Source: Flavobacteriales bacterium UBA2426
GTDB lineage: Bacteria; Bacteroidota; Bacteroidia; Flavobacteriales_F; PHOS-HE28
Direction: 5' to 3'
Assembly (NCBI GenBank): GCA_002342985.1
Contig: DDRC01000214.1
Location: 3,252-30,809, forward strand
DNA: 27,558 nt
Under the pieces are notes generated by a model. The model made no database searches. It had not been told where the DNA came from and saw nothing but the letters and a program-made list of their open reading frames with translations. The first letter of the stretch is position 1, and every line of letters starts with the position of its first letter. The translations under genes and the position numbers were made by a program. Below, piece by piece: positions 1-8,170 of the stretch.

Positions 1-473
1 CCCAAGTGCTGGTACACCATCCGCATGGCCACGAGGTAGACGCCCACGAACACGATGCTGAGGGCGCCCACCCAGCCCATCACCACGTACTGGTCGGGCA
101 GGAAGAGCCCGAAGCCCACAAGTGCCAACAGCACGATTCCCAGCGCAGCGCTAAGTACCTGCTTGGGCTCAACCTTGCGGAGAAGGCCGGGGCCACGGTG
201 GAAAGCATCGAGCACCGAGAGGATGAGCAGGTTGAAGACGCAGCTGCCGAGCACATCGCCCACGGCCAGGTCGGCGTTGCCGTGGATGCCTGCGGAGCTG
301 ATGCCCACGAAGAGCTCGGGCAGGGAAGTGACGGTGGCCATGAGCACGAGGCCAAGCCAAGCGCGGCCCAGGCCGGTGATCTCGGCGAGGCGGTCGCCGA
401 GGCGGGCCAGGCGGGTGCCGCTGAAGGCGATGGCCAGGGCGCATCCGGTGAATCCGAGGAGGGCCCCGAGCAT
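1..473 (-). CDS. Na+/Ca2+ exchanger-family membrane protein (partial, 3' end outside window)
   Basis: Reading the minus strand from the ATG at 473 gives 157 residues that run off the left edge. The protein is almost entirely hydrophobic. It has the alpha-repeat signature of the CaCA (Ca2+/cation antiporter) family: an ATVTSLPEL segment around residues 46-54, followed by a VGDVLGSCVFNLLIL segment around 72-86. In the family these two motifs line the ion path and bind the cation. In-frame TGA lies 7 codons upstream of the ATG, so this start is the only ATG option. A TATTTTG element ends 5 nt before the ATG and could be its -7 promoter. It is divergent from the PdeM-like gene. The ion (Ca2+, Na+ or other) cannot be told from this half. 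Only the N-terminal half is present. Confidence 0.85.
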   Translation of the reverse strand, partial: MLGALLGFTGCALAIAFSGTRLARLGDRLAEITGLGRAWLGLVLMATVTSLPELFVGISSAGIHGNADLAVGDVLGSCVFNLLILSVLDAFHRGPGLLRKVEPKQVLSAALGIVLLALVGFGLFLPDQYVVMGWVGALSIVFVGVYLVAMRMVYQHL

Positions 474-659
474 GCGTGCAAAATAGATGCTTCAGGCGCG
501 GATTCCACCGCGCGGGCGCGACGCACCGAACTGCATCCGGAACCGGGCGCGACCAACGGCCGGCAGCACAGGTCAACTCCGCCTGCTATGGACTGCACAT
601 CGAAAGGGCTGCTCATCGCATACGGCCTGTCTCCCGCCCTGCGGCTCGGTGAGAGCATC

Positions 660-667
660 TAGATTCG
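660..667 (+). promoter_or_regulatory. -7-like promoter box of pdeM
   Basis: TAGATTCG matches the Bacteroidota -7 consensus TAnnTTTG except at the seventh base. It ends 4 nt before the ATG at 672, so the transcript would start at or beside the start codon. No clear -33 TTG element was seen. Confidence 0.45.
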
Positions 668-671
668 CGTC

Positions 672-1343
672 ATGCTCACCGCCGAAGTACAGGTGGCCGG
701 CGAACGTCTGGTGATGCACCCGCTGCGGGCGCTGCATTGGCCACGCATGGGCTGGCTGATGCTAAGCGACCTGCACCTAGGAAAGGCGGCCCATCTGCGC
801 AAAGGGGGGCTGCCGCTGCCGGAGGGCGATGATGGGCGCACGCTGCAACGGCTTGATGCGGTAATCGATGCGCTGCGGCCGAAGCGCATCGTGGTGATCG
901 GCGACCTCTTCCACAGCAGCGCGAACGCGGCTTGGGAGCGGTTCGCACGATGGTCGAGGCAGCGATCGGTCCCGATCCATCTCGTTCCCGGGAACCATGA
1001 CATCCTCGCGGACCGGCGCTACGCCGAAGCGGGCGTGGAGGTTTGCGATGAAAGCGTGGAGGAAGGCCCCTTCGTACTGCGCCACCACCCGGCGCGGATC
1101 CCCTCGGGCTTTTGCATCAGCGGACACCTTCATCCGGGCATCGTGCTGCAAGGCACCGGCCGCCAGCGGTTGCGCCTGCCGTGCTTCTGGTTCGGGCGCG
1201 AGCAGGCGCTGCTGCCGGCCTTCGGGACGGGCACCGGACTGCACATCATCGACCCCGGGGGCACGGACCGCATCTGGGCCTGTACCGACCGGGCGGCCAT
1301 CGACGTGAGCCGCACGGGATCGGCGACGCAAGCCCTCACCTAG
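672..1343 (+). CDS. pdeM: PdeM-like metallophosphoesterase (ligase-associated DNA damage response)
   Basis: This 223-residue protein has the ordered calcineurin-type metallophosphoesterase motifs: SDLHLGKA (residues 32-39), GDLFHS (77-82), GNHD (107-110) and SGHLHPG near 150, which supply the two-metal site. The length and the early LHLGK motif match the ligase-associated DNA damage response endonuclease PdeM, a cytoplasmic protein often encoded with a DNA ligase and an Lhr-like helicase. Those partners are not visible here: the left neighbour is an ion exchanger and the right neighbour a convergent zinc-ribbon gene. The start at 672 is supported by the promoter-like box just upstream. The nuclease role is inferred from family membership. 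Confidence 0.85.
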   Translation: MLTAEVQVAGERLVMHPLRALHWPRMGWLMLSDLHLGKAAHLRKGGLPLPEGDDGRTLQRLDAVIDALRPKRIVVIGDLFHSSANAAWERFARWSRQRSVPIHLVPGNHDILADRRYAEAGVEVCDESVEEGPFVLRHHPARIPSGFCISGHLHPGIVLQGTGRQRLRLPCFWFGREQALLPAFGTGTGLHIIDPGGTDRIWACTDRAAIDVSRTGSATQALT

Positions 1344-1753
1344 CCGGCGGCGGCATCATCGCGCCGCTGATCGCCGGAACGCTCGAGGTACTCGTCGCGC
1401 CTCACGAGCATGAACCAGTTCTCGCCGAGTTCCAGGAAGCCGTGCTCGAAGCAGAAGACGTAGGTGTTGCCGGCCTTGGTGCGGTGCGTGTTGGTGTGGT
1501 ACGTGAAGCTGTAGCCCTTTTCGATGAGCTTGTCCCGATGCACCTTGGTCTTGCCCTCAGGGCCGTTATTCAGCTCCGACAGGATCCGGCGGTTGCGCTT
1601 CAGCGCATTCACCACGTTGCGCACATAATTGATCGGCGCGTTGTTCGCATGATAGTGATAGAGGTTCCTGCAGGCATCGCTGCAGAACCGCTTGTCGGTG
1701 CGGCCGACGATCTTCTCGCCGCACTCCAGGCATACCTTCTCGACGGCCGGCAT
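1340..1753 (-). CDS. Small zinc-ribbon protein, function unknown
   Basis: The protein has 137 residues. Four N-terminal cysteines, C8, C11, C24 and C28 (CX2CX12CX3C, with CGEK and FCSDAC contexts), form a treble-clef/zinc-ribbon-like knuckle such as those in DUF2116-type proteins. The rest is basic and helical (residues 40-80), then beta-like with an aromatic-rich stretch and an acidic/basic tail. It resembles small conserved Bacteroidota proteins of unknown role; nucleic acid binding is plausible but not shown. The ATG at 1753 is preferred over longer readings because the upstream part of the frame is low-complexity shadow sequence and a TATTTTCG box ends 4 nt upstream. Its stop overlaps the convergent pdeM-like gene by 4 bp. 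Confidence 0.75.
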   Translation of the reverse strand: MPAVEKVCLECGEKIVGRTDKRFCSDACRNLYHYHANNAPINYVRNVVNALKRNRRILSELNNGPEGKTKVHRDKLIEKGYSFTYHTNTHRTKAGNTYVFCFEHGFLELGENWFMLVRRDEYLERSGDQRRDDAAAG

Positions 1754-1757
1754 GCTT

Positions 1758-1765
1758 CGAAAATA
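1758..1765 (-). promoter_or_regulatory. -7-like promoter box of the zinc-ribbon gene
   Basis: On the minus strand this reads TATTTTCG, one mismatch from TAnnTTTG. It ends 4 nt before the ATG at 1753, the same geometry as at several other genes in the window. Confidence 0.45.
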
Positions 1766-1796
1766 AGCGGCTGCTGCGAAACGATGCGGTCCGGGC

Positions 1797-1904
1797 TCAT
1801 TCTGCCACCCGGGCCAGCGCAAAGGACACCAGCGCCAGCAGCGAGAAGATGAGCATGCTGGCACGGATGAGGCCGGTGCGGTCGAGCTTCCTGAGTCGGT
1901 CCAT
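1797..1904 (-). CDS. Possible small membrane peptide (35 aa)
   Basis: The minus strand encodes 35 residues: a basic N-terminus (MDRLRKLDRTGLIRA) followed by one hydrophobic segment (residues 16-32) and a short charged end. A positive-inside single-pass topology is plausible. It lies 43 bp upstream of the zinc-ribbon gene on the same strand, so the two could be co-transcribed. The open frame continues far upstream, antisense to mtaB, but that extension is a GC-rich shadow, so only the short form is credible. I do not recognise a family. Confidence is low because of its length. Confidence 0.35.
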   Translation of the reverse strand: MDRLRKLDRTGLIRASMLIFSLLALVSFALARVAE

Positions 1905-2042
1905 GGGTTCCGGGTAAGCAACCCTATGACGGAGCCGTTCCGATTGGTTGCCCGATAGGCCCCGGATCGGCGCGCCGTGCATGCCGCTGGCGCGCCCCGC
2001 GGACGCCGGACCGCACCCGTGGGCGGCATAGCTCCGCTCCGG

Positions 2043-2050
2043 TACCTTCG
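2043..2050 (+). promoter_or_regulatory. -7-like promoter box upstream of mtaB
   Basis: TACCTTCG has one mismatch to TAnnTTTG. It lies 46 nt before the mtaB start at 2097 and 13 nt before the ATG of a tiny upstream frame at 2064 (six codons, then TGA). Unlike the other boxes it would give a short untranslated leader. Confidence 0.4.
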
Positions 2051-2096
2051 CCGCCGCTCCGCCATGCCTCGCATGTCCGCATGAGCGCCCGGGCCC

Positions 2097-3446
2097 ATGA
2101 GCGCACCACGCACCGTCGCCTTCCACACCTTGGGCTGCAAGCTCAATTTCAGCGAGACCAGCACGCTGGCCCGGTCGCTGGAGGAAGCCGGCTATGCGCG
2201 GGTGCGGCCGGAGGAGCGTCCGGACGTCTTCGTGCTGAATACCTGCAGCGTGACGGAGAACGCCGACAAGGAGTGCCGGCAATGGGTGCGCCGCTTCCAG
2301 CGGATCAATCCCGAGGCCTTCGTGGCCGTGGTGGGCTGCTATGCGCAGCTGAAGCCCGGGGAGATCGCGGACATCCCTGGCGTGGACCTCGTGCTGGGCG
2401 CGAACGAGAAGTTCGACCTGGCCGCCCATATCGAGTCCACGGGCGGCAAGCAGGCCAGGGGACAGGCCATCTTCGGCGCCATCAAGGAAGCGAGGCGTTT
2501 CGTTCCGGCCTACAACGCGAGTGACCGAACGCGGACCTTCCTGAAGGTGCAGGACGGCTGCGACTACTTCTGCTCCTTCTGCACCATACCGCTGGCCCGC
2601 GGGCGCAGCCGGAGCGGCACCATCGCCGAAACAGGGGCCATCGCCGAGCGGATCGCCGCCTCTGGCGTGAAGGAGATCGTGCTCACCGGCGTGAATACGG
2701 GGGATTTCGGACGGGGGCATGGAGAGGACCTGCTGGGCCTGATCGCCGCGCTCGACGCGGTGGATGGCATCGCCCGCTACCGGATCAGCAGCATCGAGCC
2801 CAACCTCTGCCACGATGGCATCATCGATGCCGTATCGCGCAGCCGTCGCTTCGTGCCGCACTTCCACATGCCCCTCCAGAGCGGCAGCGATGCCATCCTC
2901 GAGCGCATGCGGCGGCGCTACGATACGGCCCTCTACGCCGACCGGGTCGCACGCATCAAGGCATTGATGCCGCAGGCCTGCATCGGGGCGGATGTCATCA
3001 CCGGGACACCGGGCGAGACCGAGGAGGAATTCCGGCGGACGCACGCCTTCCTCGGCTCCATCCCAGTCGACTACCTGCACGTCTTCACCTACAGCGAGCG
3101 CGCCAACACCACAGCCGTGCGCATGGAGGACATCGTTCCCATGGAAGCACGCCGCGAACGGACCAAGCAGCTGCGCATCCTGAGCGCCAAGCTCCACCGT
3201 GCGCACTACGAGCGCCACTTGGGCACCACGCGGCCCGTCCTCCTGGAGGCGGAGGAGGTCGAAGGGCGCATGCTGGGCTATACCGACAACTACCTGCGCG
3301 TGGACCTACCCTTCGACGCCGCGCTCATCAATCGCGTCGTGCCGGTGCAGCTGATCCGCATCAATGGCGAAGGGCACATGGAGGGCGTCTTCGATGCATC
3401 GAGGGCCGAATCATCCGCCCACCGCCGACTGGCACCAGCAGACTGA
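2097..3446 (+). CDS. mtaB: tRNA (N6-threonylcarbamoyladenosine(37)-C2)-methylthiotransferase MtaB
   Basis: This 449-residue protein has the full methylthiotransferase layout. The N-terminal UPF0004 domain has cluster-binding cysteines C14 (TLGCKLN), C50 (NTCSVT) and C81 (VGCYAQ). The radical-SAM CX3CX2C motif is at C155, C159 and C162 (GCDYFCSFC). A TRAM-like beta domain occupies about the last 70 residues. The TLGCKLNFSE opening is typical of MtaB rather than MiaB or RimO. The enzyme adds a methylthio group to t6A37 in ANN-decoding tRNAs using two [4Fe-4S] clusters and SAM. The ATG at 2097 gives the expected N-terminus; upstream ATGs at 2064 and 2073 run into a TGA. The lgt gene follows after 4 nt, suggesting one transcript. 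Confidence 0.92.
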   Translation: MSAPRTVAFHTLGCKLNFSETSTLARSLEEAGYARVRPEERPDVFVLNTCSVTENADKECRQWVRRFQRINPEAFVAVVGCYAQLKPGEIADIPGVDLVLGANEKFDLAAHIESTGGKQARGQAIFGAIKEARRFVPAYNASDRTRTFLKVQDGCDYFCSFCTIPLARGRSRSGTIAETGAIAERIAASGVKEIVLTGVNTGDFGRGHGEDLLGLIAALDAVDGIARYRISSIEPNLCHDGIIDAVSRSRRFVPHFHMPLQSGSDAILERMRRRYDTALYADRVARIKALMPQACIGADVITGTPGETEEEFRRTHAFLGSIPVDYLHVFTYSERANTTAVRMEDIVPMEARRERTKQLRILSAKLHRAHYERHLGTTRPVLLEAEEVEGRMLGYTDNYLRVDLPFDAALINRVVPVQLIRINGEGHMEGVFDASRAESSAHRRLAPAD

Positions 3447-3450
3447 ACCC

Positions 3451-4608
3451 ATGTACCCGACCCTCTACCACGCCGTCCACGACCTGCTCGGGCTGGACAT
3501 CGGCATCCTCCGGATGCTCAACAGCTTCGGATTCTTCGTGGCCCTCGCTTTCATACTGGCGAGCTGGACGCTGGGCCGGGAGCTGCGGCGCATGGAGGGC
3601 TTGGGGTTGCTGCGGGCCACGGTGCGCAACCAGACCATCGGCCAGCCGGCGACCGCAGGCGAGCTCATCGGCCAGGGGATCCTGGGCTTCGTGCTGGGCT
3701 GGAAGGGGTTCTTCCTGATCACCCGCATCGACGAAGCGCTGGCCGATCCGCCGGCCTTCCTGCTCAGTGCGCAGGGAGACGTGATCGCCGGGCTCGCCGT
3801 GGCCGCGCTGCTCGTTTGGCTGCGCTGGCGCGAGCGGCAGAAGGCACGGCTGGAGGAGCCTCGCACCGAGCAGGTGAAGGTGCTGCCGCACGAGCACGCC
3901 GGCAACATCACCATCACGGCAGCCATCTGGGGCCTGATCGGCGCCAAGCTGTTCCACTGGCTCGAGAACCCGGGCGAATTCATCGCATTCATCACGGCTC
4001 CCTCCGGCGGTGATGTCATCACCGGGCTCACCATGTACGGCGGCCTCATCGTGGCGGGCGCCATGGTGATGCGCTACTTCAAGAGGAACGGCATACCCAT
4101 CTGGCACGGCGCCGATGCGGCAGCGCCGGGGGTGATGCTGGCCTATGCGGTTGGGCGCATCGGCTGCCAGGTGAGCGGCGATGGCGACTGGGGCATCGTG
4201 AACACCACCTTCCTCGGCCCGGGCCCCAAATGGCTGTGGCAGTACGACTATCCGAACAACGTGAACGGCGTAGGCATCCCCCTCACCGACGGCAGGCCCT
4301 GCTTCGAGGGGTACTGCACCGTGCTGCCGGAGACCGTCTTCCCCACCCCGCTCTATGAGACCATCGTCTGCCTGCTCTTCTTCGCCGGGCTCTGGGCCCT
4401 GCGCAAGCGTCTGAAGCCGGCCGGGAGCATCTTCTTCCTCTTCCTCTTCCTGAACGGCCTCGAGCGCTTCTTCATCGAGAAGATCCGTGTGAACGTGCAC
4501 GTGCTCGGGACCATCACGCAGGCGGAGATCATCGCCACGCTGCTGATGCTGGCCGGACTCGGCGGATTGCTCTGGATCCGCAGGAAGCCCCGTGGCACCG
4601 CCGCATGA
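3451..4608 (+). CDS. lgt: Prolipoprotein diacylglyceryl transferase (Lgt)
   Basis: This is an inner-membrane enzyme that attaches diacylglycerol to the lipobox cysteine of pre-lipoproteins, the first step of lipoprotein maturation. The 385 residues contain about seven hydrophobic segments. An AVGRIGCQVSGDGDWG segment (about residues 232-247) corresponds to the Lgt signature around E. coli R143. The asparagine of the classical GRxGN motif is cysteine here; I recall this form as common in Bacteroidota. An ERFFIEKIRVN segment near the C-terminus matches the family's last conserved motif. The frame is open upstream from 3364, but that part overlaps mtaB; the ATG at 3451, 4 nt after the mtaB stop, is the natural start. 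The stop overlaps the next ATG (ATGA). Confidence 0.9.
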   Translation: MYPTLYHAVHDLLGLDIGILRMLNSFGFFVALAFILASWTLGRELRRMEGLGLLRATVRNQTIGQPATAGELIGQGILGFVLGWKGFFLITRIDEALADPPAFLLSAQGDVIAGLAVAALLVWLRWRERQKARLEEPRTEQVKVLPHEHAGNITITAAIWGLIGAKLFHWLENPGEFIAFITAPSGGDVITGLTMYGGLIVAGAMVMRYFKRNGIPIWHGADAAAPGVMLAYAVGRIGCQVSGDGDWGIVNTTFLGPGPKWLWQYDYPNNVNGVGIPLTDGRPCFEGYCTVLPETVFPTPLYETIVCLLFFAGLWALRKRLKPAGSIFFLFLFLNGLERFFIEKIRVNVHVLGTITQAEIIATLLMLAGLGGLLWIRRKPRGTAA

Positions 4609-5426
4609 ACGCATTCAACCCACCCCCTATGGACCTCCGCAAGCTCACCGAACAGGTCACCGCGATCAGCGTGGATGTCGCCTCCTTCATCCGCAGCGAA
4701 GCGGGCAAGCTCACCGATGCCCGCGTCAGCGCCAAGAGCGCGAACAACCTGGTCACGCATGTGGACCATGTGAGCGAGGACCGGCTGGTAGAGGGCCTGG
4801 AGAAACTGCTGCCCGAGGCAGGCTTCATCGCCGAGGAGGGCAGCGGGGAGCAGCGGGAGCGCCTCAACTGGGTCATCGACCCGCTCGATGGCACCACCAA
4901 CTTCGTGCACGGGGTGCCGTGCTACTGCATCAGCATCGCCCTGCTCGACGGCACCGAGCCCTTATTGGGCGTGGTGCATGAGGTGACGCGCGACGAGCGC
5001 TTCACGGCCTGGCGCGGCGGCGGGGCCTACCTCAACGGGCTGCCCATCCGCGTTAGCGAGCGCACCACCCTGCAGGACAGCCTGCTCGCCACCGGCTTCC
5101 CCTACGACGACTTCGGCTACGAGAGCGAATACATGGACCTGCTACGCGAGCTGATGCACCGCACGCGCGGCATCCGCAGGCTCGGCAGCGCCGCCGCAGA
5201 CCTGGCCTATGTGGCCTGCGGCCGCTTCGAGGCCTTCTACGAGTACGGGCTGAACAGCTGGGATGTGGCCGCCGGCGTGCTGCTGGTGCGCGAGGCGGGC
5301 GGACGCGTAAGCGGGTTCCGCCCCAGCAAGGACCCCGTGTTCGATGAGGAGATCGTGGCCAGCAACAGCGCCATCCACGCCGAGCTCCTGGAGGTGATCG
5401 AAAGGAACTGGCAACGGCAGGATTGA
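4605..5426 (+). CDS. Inositol monophosphatase family protein
   Basis: The 273-residue protein carries the lithium-sensitive phosphatase motifs: an IAEEGSG segment (metal-ligand Glu), WVIDPLDGTTNF (metal ligands and catalytic threonine, about residues 86-97) and WDVAAGVLLVREAGG (about 213-227). Family members hydrolyse inositol-1-phosphate or related sugar or nucleotide phosphates; the substrate cannot be assigned. The ATG at 4605 overlaps the lgt stop (ATGA), indicating translational coupling. A second ATG at 4629 would begin MDLRKLTEQV, closer to the usual family N-terminus, and is a real alternative. It is the last gene of the mtaB-lgt run. Confidence 0.88.
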   Translation: MNAFNPPPMDLRKLTEQVTAISVDVASFIRSEAGKLTDARVSAKSANNLVTHVDHVSEDRLVEGLEKLLPEAGFIAEEGSGEQRERLNWVIDPLDGTTNFVHGVPCYCISIALLDGTEPLLGVVHEVTRDERFTAWRGGGAYLNGLPIRVSERTTLQDSLLATGFPYDDFGYESEYMDLLRELMHRTRGIRRLGSAAADLAYVACGRFEAFYEYGLNSWDVAAGVLLVREAGGRVSGFRPSKDPVFDEEIVASNSAIHAELLEVIERNWQRQD

Positions 5427-5444
5427 CCGCCCCCAACGGTCGAG

Positions 5445-5465
5445 CCCCCCGGTCCGTCCGGAGGG
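5445..5465. terminator. Possible GC-rich hairpin between convergent genes
   Basis: CCCCCCGG (5445-5452) can pair with CCGGAGGG (5458-5465) with one mismatch around a 5-nt loop. It lies in the 61-bp gap between the convergent phosphatase and lipoprotein genes. There is no T-tract on either side, so intrinsic terminator function is doubtful. Confidence 0.25.
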
Positions 5466-5487
5466 CCCGATGCGCAGGAGGACGCGC

Positions 5488-6441
5488 TCAGATTCCGTTG
5501 ATGTCGCTCTCGAACTGGGAGAGCGTGGTGGGCGTGAACACCGGTGTCACCGTGGCACCCGGAGCGATGGTGATGTCGGTGAAGCTGCTCTGGTGGTTCC
5601 CATCCGCATCCTGGTGCAGGCCGATCATCACGGCGGGCATGCCGATCGGCGCCATGGCGGACTGGAACACCGTGCCGGCGTACCAGCAGCTCATCACCCC
5701 GTTCATCGCGGGGATGGCCACCCAGAACAGGGTGTTCGCCTGCGTGAAGCCTGCCGGTGCGGCGATGGAGACCGAGCTCAATGACGCTTGCGGGAAGTAG
5801 TCGCAGTTGAGCCATCCGAGCGAATCGGCCTGGAAGGTGTAGTAGAACCAGTCGCCCCAAGCGGAATCCCAATCGGCCGTATCGGGAACGACGAGCGTAT
5901 CCTCCGTGAACTCCCACTCCACGGAGCCATCGGCCGCCTCGTCACCGTAGAAGACCTGCATCCGGGAATCGGGCTGACCGGTGGGCACGCTCACCGTGGC
6001 CGCATTGCGCGCGATATCGACCTCCACGCCGTACTGCCGGGCGATCACGCGCAGCTCTCCGCCGCTGCCCAGCATGCGGCGCTCGTTCCCCATCCTGCCC
6101 ACCGTCTGCTTGTTGAGCCGGATCATGGTGCGGTAGTCGAGCACTTCCACCAGCTCGACCTGCACCGTGCCGTTGACCATCGCACCCGCTGCCGTGCGGA
6201 AGGCCTGCGGCGCGAAGGTGACCCGGCAACCGTCGTTGCCCGTGATGGTACCGCCAACGGAGGCATTCACATTGAAGTTCTGGCGCGCCGCCGCCACGCG
6301 CTTGTTGAAATAGGCGTGCAGCGGGTTGGCGCTCGCTGCAGGCACTGCTGCCGGAACGCCGGCGGTTTCCTCCTCTTTCCTGCACGACACCACCAGGAGG
6401 AAGGCGCCGAGCACGAGCAACACTTTCCGTGAGATCCGCAT
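5488..6441 (-). CDS. Exported lipoprotein of unknown function
   Basis: From the ATG at 6441 this is a 317-residue protein with a basic N-terminus, a hydrophobic stretch and a lipobox (FLLVVSC), so it should be a lipoprotein, matured partly by the nearby Lgt. Residues about 60-135 form a beta-rich domain (GGTITG ... TFAPQAF ... VNGTVQVELVE) whose rhythm recalls ZU5-like domains of bacterial surface proteins; this is a weak resemblance. The remainder is beta-rich with many aromatics and no recognised catalytic motif. An upstream ATG in the same frame (6471) would put ten extra residues before the signal peptide and is less likely. It is convergent with the phosphatase gene and about 100 bp downstream of the symporter gene on the same strand. 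Confidence 0.75.
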   Translation of the reverse strand: MRISRKVLLVLGAFLLVVSCRKEEETAGVPAAVPAASANPLHAYFNKRVAAARQNFNVNASVGGTITGNDGCRVTFAPQAFRTAAGAMVNGTVQVELVEVLDYRTMIRLNKQTVGRMGNERRMLGSGGELRVIARQYGVEVDIARNAATVSVPTGQPDSRMQVFYGDEAADGSVEWEFTEDTLVVPDTADWDSAWGDWFYYTFQADSLGWLNCDYFPQASLSSVSIAAPAGFTQANTLFWVAIPAMNGVMSCWYAGTVFQSAMAPIGMPAVMIGLHQDADGNHQSSFTDITIAPGATVTPVFTPTTLSQFESDINGI

Positions 6442-6541
6442 GATGATCGGGGTTTTACCGCAGCGGGACATCCGCTGCCAATCCCATACACGGGCATCGC
6501 GGCGCTGCGGTTGGGTGGCGGGCGCGAAAGGGCCGCCGGCC

Positions 6542-8011
6542 TCAGCTGCGGGAAGGCGCTGCAGCGGCGCCGGACACGCGCAGCAGCAGCAGCCCGGCGA
6601 AGGTGAGCGCTCCGTTCAGCAGCAGCAGCTCGAACCCGAAGGAGTAGCCAGCGAACAGGACCGTTGAGTACCGGTCGATCAGGTAGGTGATCACCGGCGA
6701 GAGCAGGGCCACCAGCGGCACCCAGCGGTCGCGAACAGCCCCGCTGATGAGCATGCCATAAGCGAAGAGCCCCAGCAACGGCCCATAGGTGTAGCCAGCG
6801 ACCTTGAACACGGTCTTGATGATGCTATCATCGTTGAGCGCCTTGAAGAGGAGGATGAGCACCACCATGAGGACGCTCATGAGCACGTGCACGCGCTTGC
6901 GCAGCGGCTCCCGCTCGCCCTCGGGCCTGCGGTCGATGCCCAGCACATCCACGCAGACGCTGGTGGTGAGCGCCGTTAGGGCGCTGTCCGCGCTGGAATA
7001 GGCCGCAGCGATGAGGCCGAGGAGGAAGAGCAGGCCCACCAGGATGGGCAGCCCTCCCTGCACGGCGAGCATGGGGTAGAGCTGGTCGGCCTTCGGTGGC
7101 AGCGCGATACCGGTGCGCTCCACGTAGAGGAACAGCAGTGCGCCGAGCGCGAGGAACACGAGGTTGACGCCGACGAGCACCAGGCTGAAGCTCACCATGT
7201 TCTTTTGCGCCTCGCCGATGCTCCGACAGCTGAGGTTCTTCTGCATCATGTCCTGGTCGAGCCCGGTCATGGCGATGGCGATGAACATGCCGCCGAGGAA
7301 CTGCTTCCAGAAGTAGGTGCCGGGTTTCGGGTCATCGAAGAAGAACACACGGCTGAGCGGGCTGGCCTTGACCTGGGCGATGGTCTCCCCGATGCCCCAG
7401 CCCATACGCTCGCCCAGCAGCACCACGGTAAGGCCCACCGCCAGCAGCATGAATGCGGTCTGCAGCGTGTCCGTCCAGATGATGGTACGCATGCCGCCGC
7501 GATGCGTGTAGAGCCAGATGAGCGCGATGGTGATGACCACCGTGGCCAGGAATGGCACGCCCCAGGCGTCGAACAGCAGGTACTGCAGCACCTCGGCCAC
7601 CAGGTAAAGGCGGGCGGCCGAGCCCACGCTGCGGCTGAGCAGGAAGAACCATGCACCGGTGAGGTAGCTGCTCCGTCCGAACCGCTGCCCCAGGTAGCCG
7701 TAGATGCTGGTGAGCCCGAGGCGATAGTACAACGGCATCAGCACGAAGGCGATCACTGCATAGCCGGGCAGGTAGCCCAGCACCATCTGGAGATAGCTGA
7801 ACTGGTTCTGCCCCACCATGCCCGGCACGCTGATGAAGGTGACCCCGCTGAGGGACGCCCCGATCATACCGAAGGCCACCACGTACCAGGGCGACCGCCG
7901 CTCTCCGAGGAAGAACGCGCTGTTCCCCGCGCCGCGCGAGGTGACCACCGAGATGAGGTACAGCAGCCCGAAGTAGGCCAGGATGACGCTGAGGACGAGC
8001 GAGGGGGACAT
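6542..8011 (-). CDS. Sodium:solute symporter (SSS family)
   Basis: Starting at the ATG at 8011 this is a 489-residue polytopic membrane protein with about 13 hydrophobic segments, the usual size and layout of the SSS/SSF family. Diagnostic segments are GASLSGVTFISVPG near the N-terminus (first unwound helix of the LeuT fold), the GMRTIIWTDTLQT segment in the middle and AAAYSSADSALTAL (the SSF signature region lining the Na+ site). The substrate (sugar, amino acid, sialic acid or other) cannot be read from this. A longer in-frame start at 8089 would add 26 basic, non-membrane residues and is less likely. It is divergent from the ftsB-like gene across a 171-bp region with a perfect palindrome. 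Confidence 0.88.
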   Translation of the reverse strand: MSPSLVLSVILAYFGLLYLISVVTSRGAGNSAFFLGERRSPWYVVAFGMIGASLSGVTFISVPGMVGQNQFSYLQMVLGYLPGYAVIAFVLMPLYYRLGLTSIYGYLGQRFGRSSYLTGAWFFLLSRSVGSAARLYLVAEVLQYLLFDAWGVPFLATVVITIALIWLYTHRGGMRTIIWTDTLQTAFMLLAVGLTVVLLGERMGWGIGETIAQVKASPLSRVFFFDDPKPGTYFWKQFLGGMFIAIAMTGLDQDMMQKNLSCRSIGEAQKNMVSFSLVLVGVNLVFLALGALLFLYVERTGIALPPKADQLYPMLAVQGGLPILVGLLFLLGLIAAAYSSADSALTALTTSVCVDVLGIDRRPEGEREPLRKRVHVLMSVLMVVLILLFKALNDDSIIKTVFKVAGYTYGPLLGLFAYGMLISGAVRDRWVPLVALLSPVITYLIDRYSTVLFAGYSFGFELLLLNGALTFAGLLLLRVSGAAAAPSRS

Positions 8012-8111
8012 GCGGAGCCGGCCGTGGGCCAGCGAAGGAAACCCAATGCCGGGCCTCCGGTTGCGCCAACGCCGTTGCGCTATGAACAACCGGCTGTCGC
8101 TCAGGGCCCTT

Positions 8112-8125
8112 CACGATCGATCGTG
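8112..8125. promoter_or_regulatory. Perfect 14-bp palindrome in a divergent promoter region
   Basis: CACGATCGATCGTG is exactly self-complementary. It lies between the divergent symporter and ftsB-like genes, 100 bp from the first and 57 bp from the second. It could be an operator for a dimeric regulator. No matching second copy was noticed in the window. Confidence 0.4.
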
Positions 8126-8170
8126 GAATACGGGGCCGCCCCCCTGCGGCGTTACCCGTGAAGGAGGGCC

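Noticed and set aside
6..662. Plus-strand frame of 218 codons at the left edge.
   Set aside because: It is a His/Glu-rich shadow of the exchanger gene, whose minus-strand reading gives a membrane protein with family motifs.
3351..3364. A third TGATnnnnATCA palindrome (core 3352-3363).
   Set aside because: It lies inside the mtaB coding region, where the bases encode conserved-type TRAM residues, and lgt appears to be co-transcribed. It is most likely chance.
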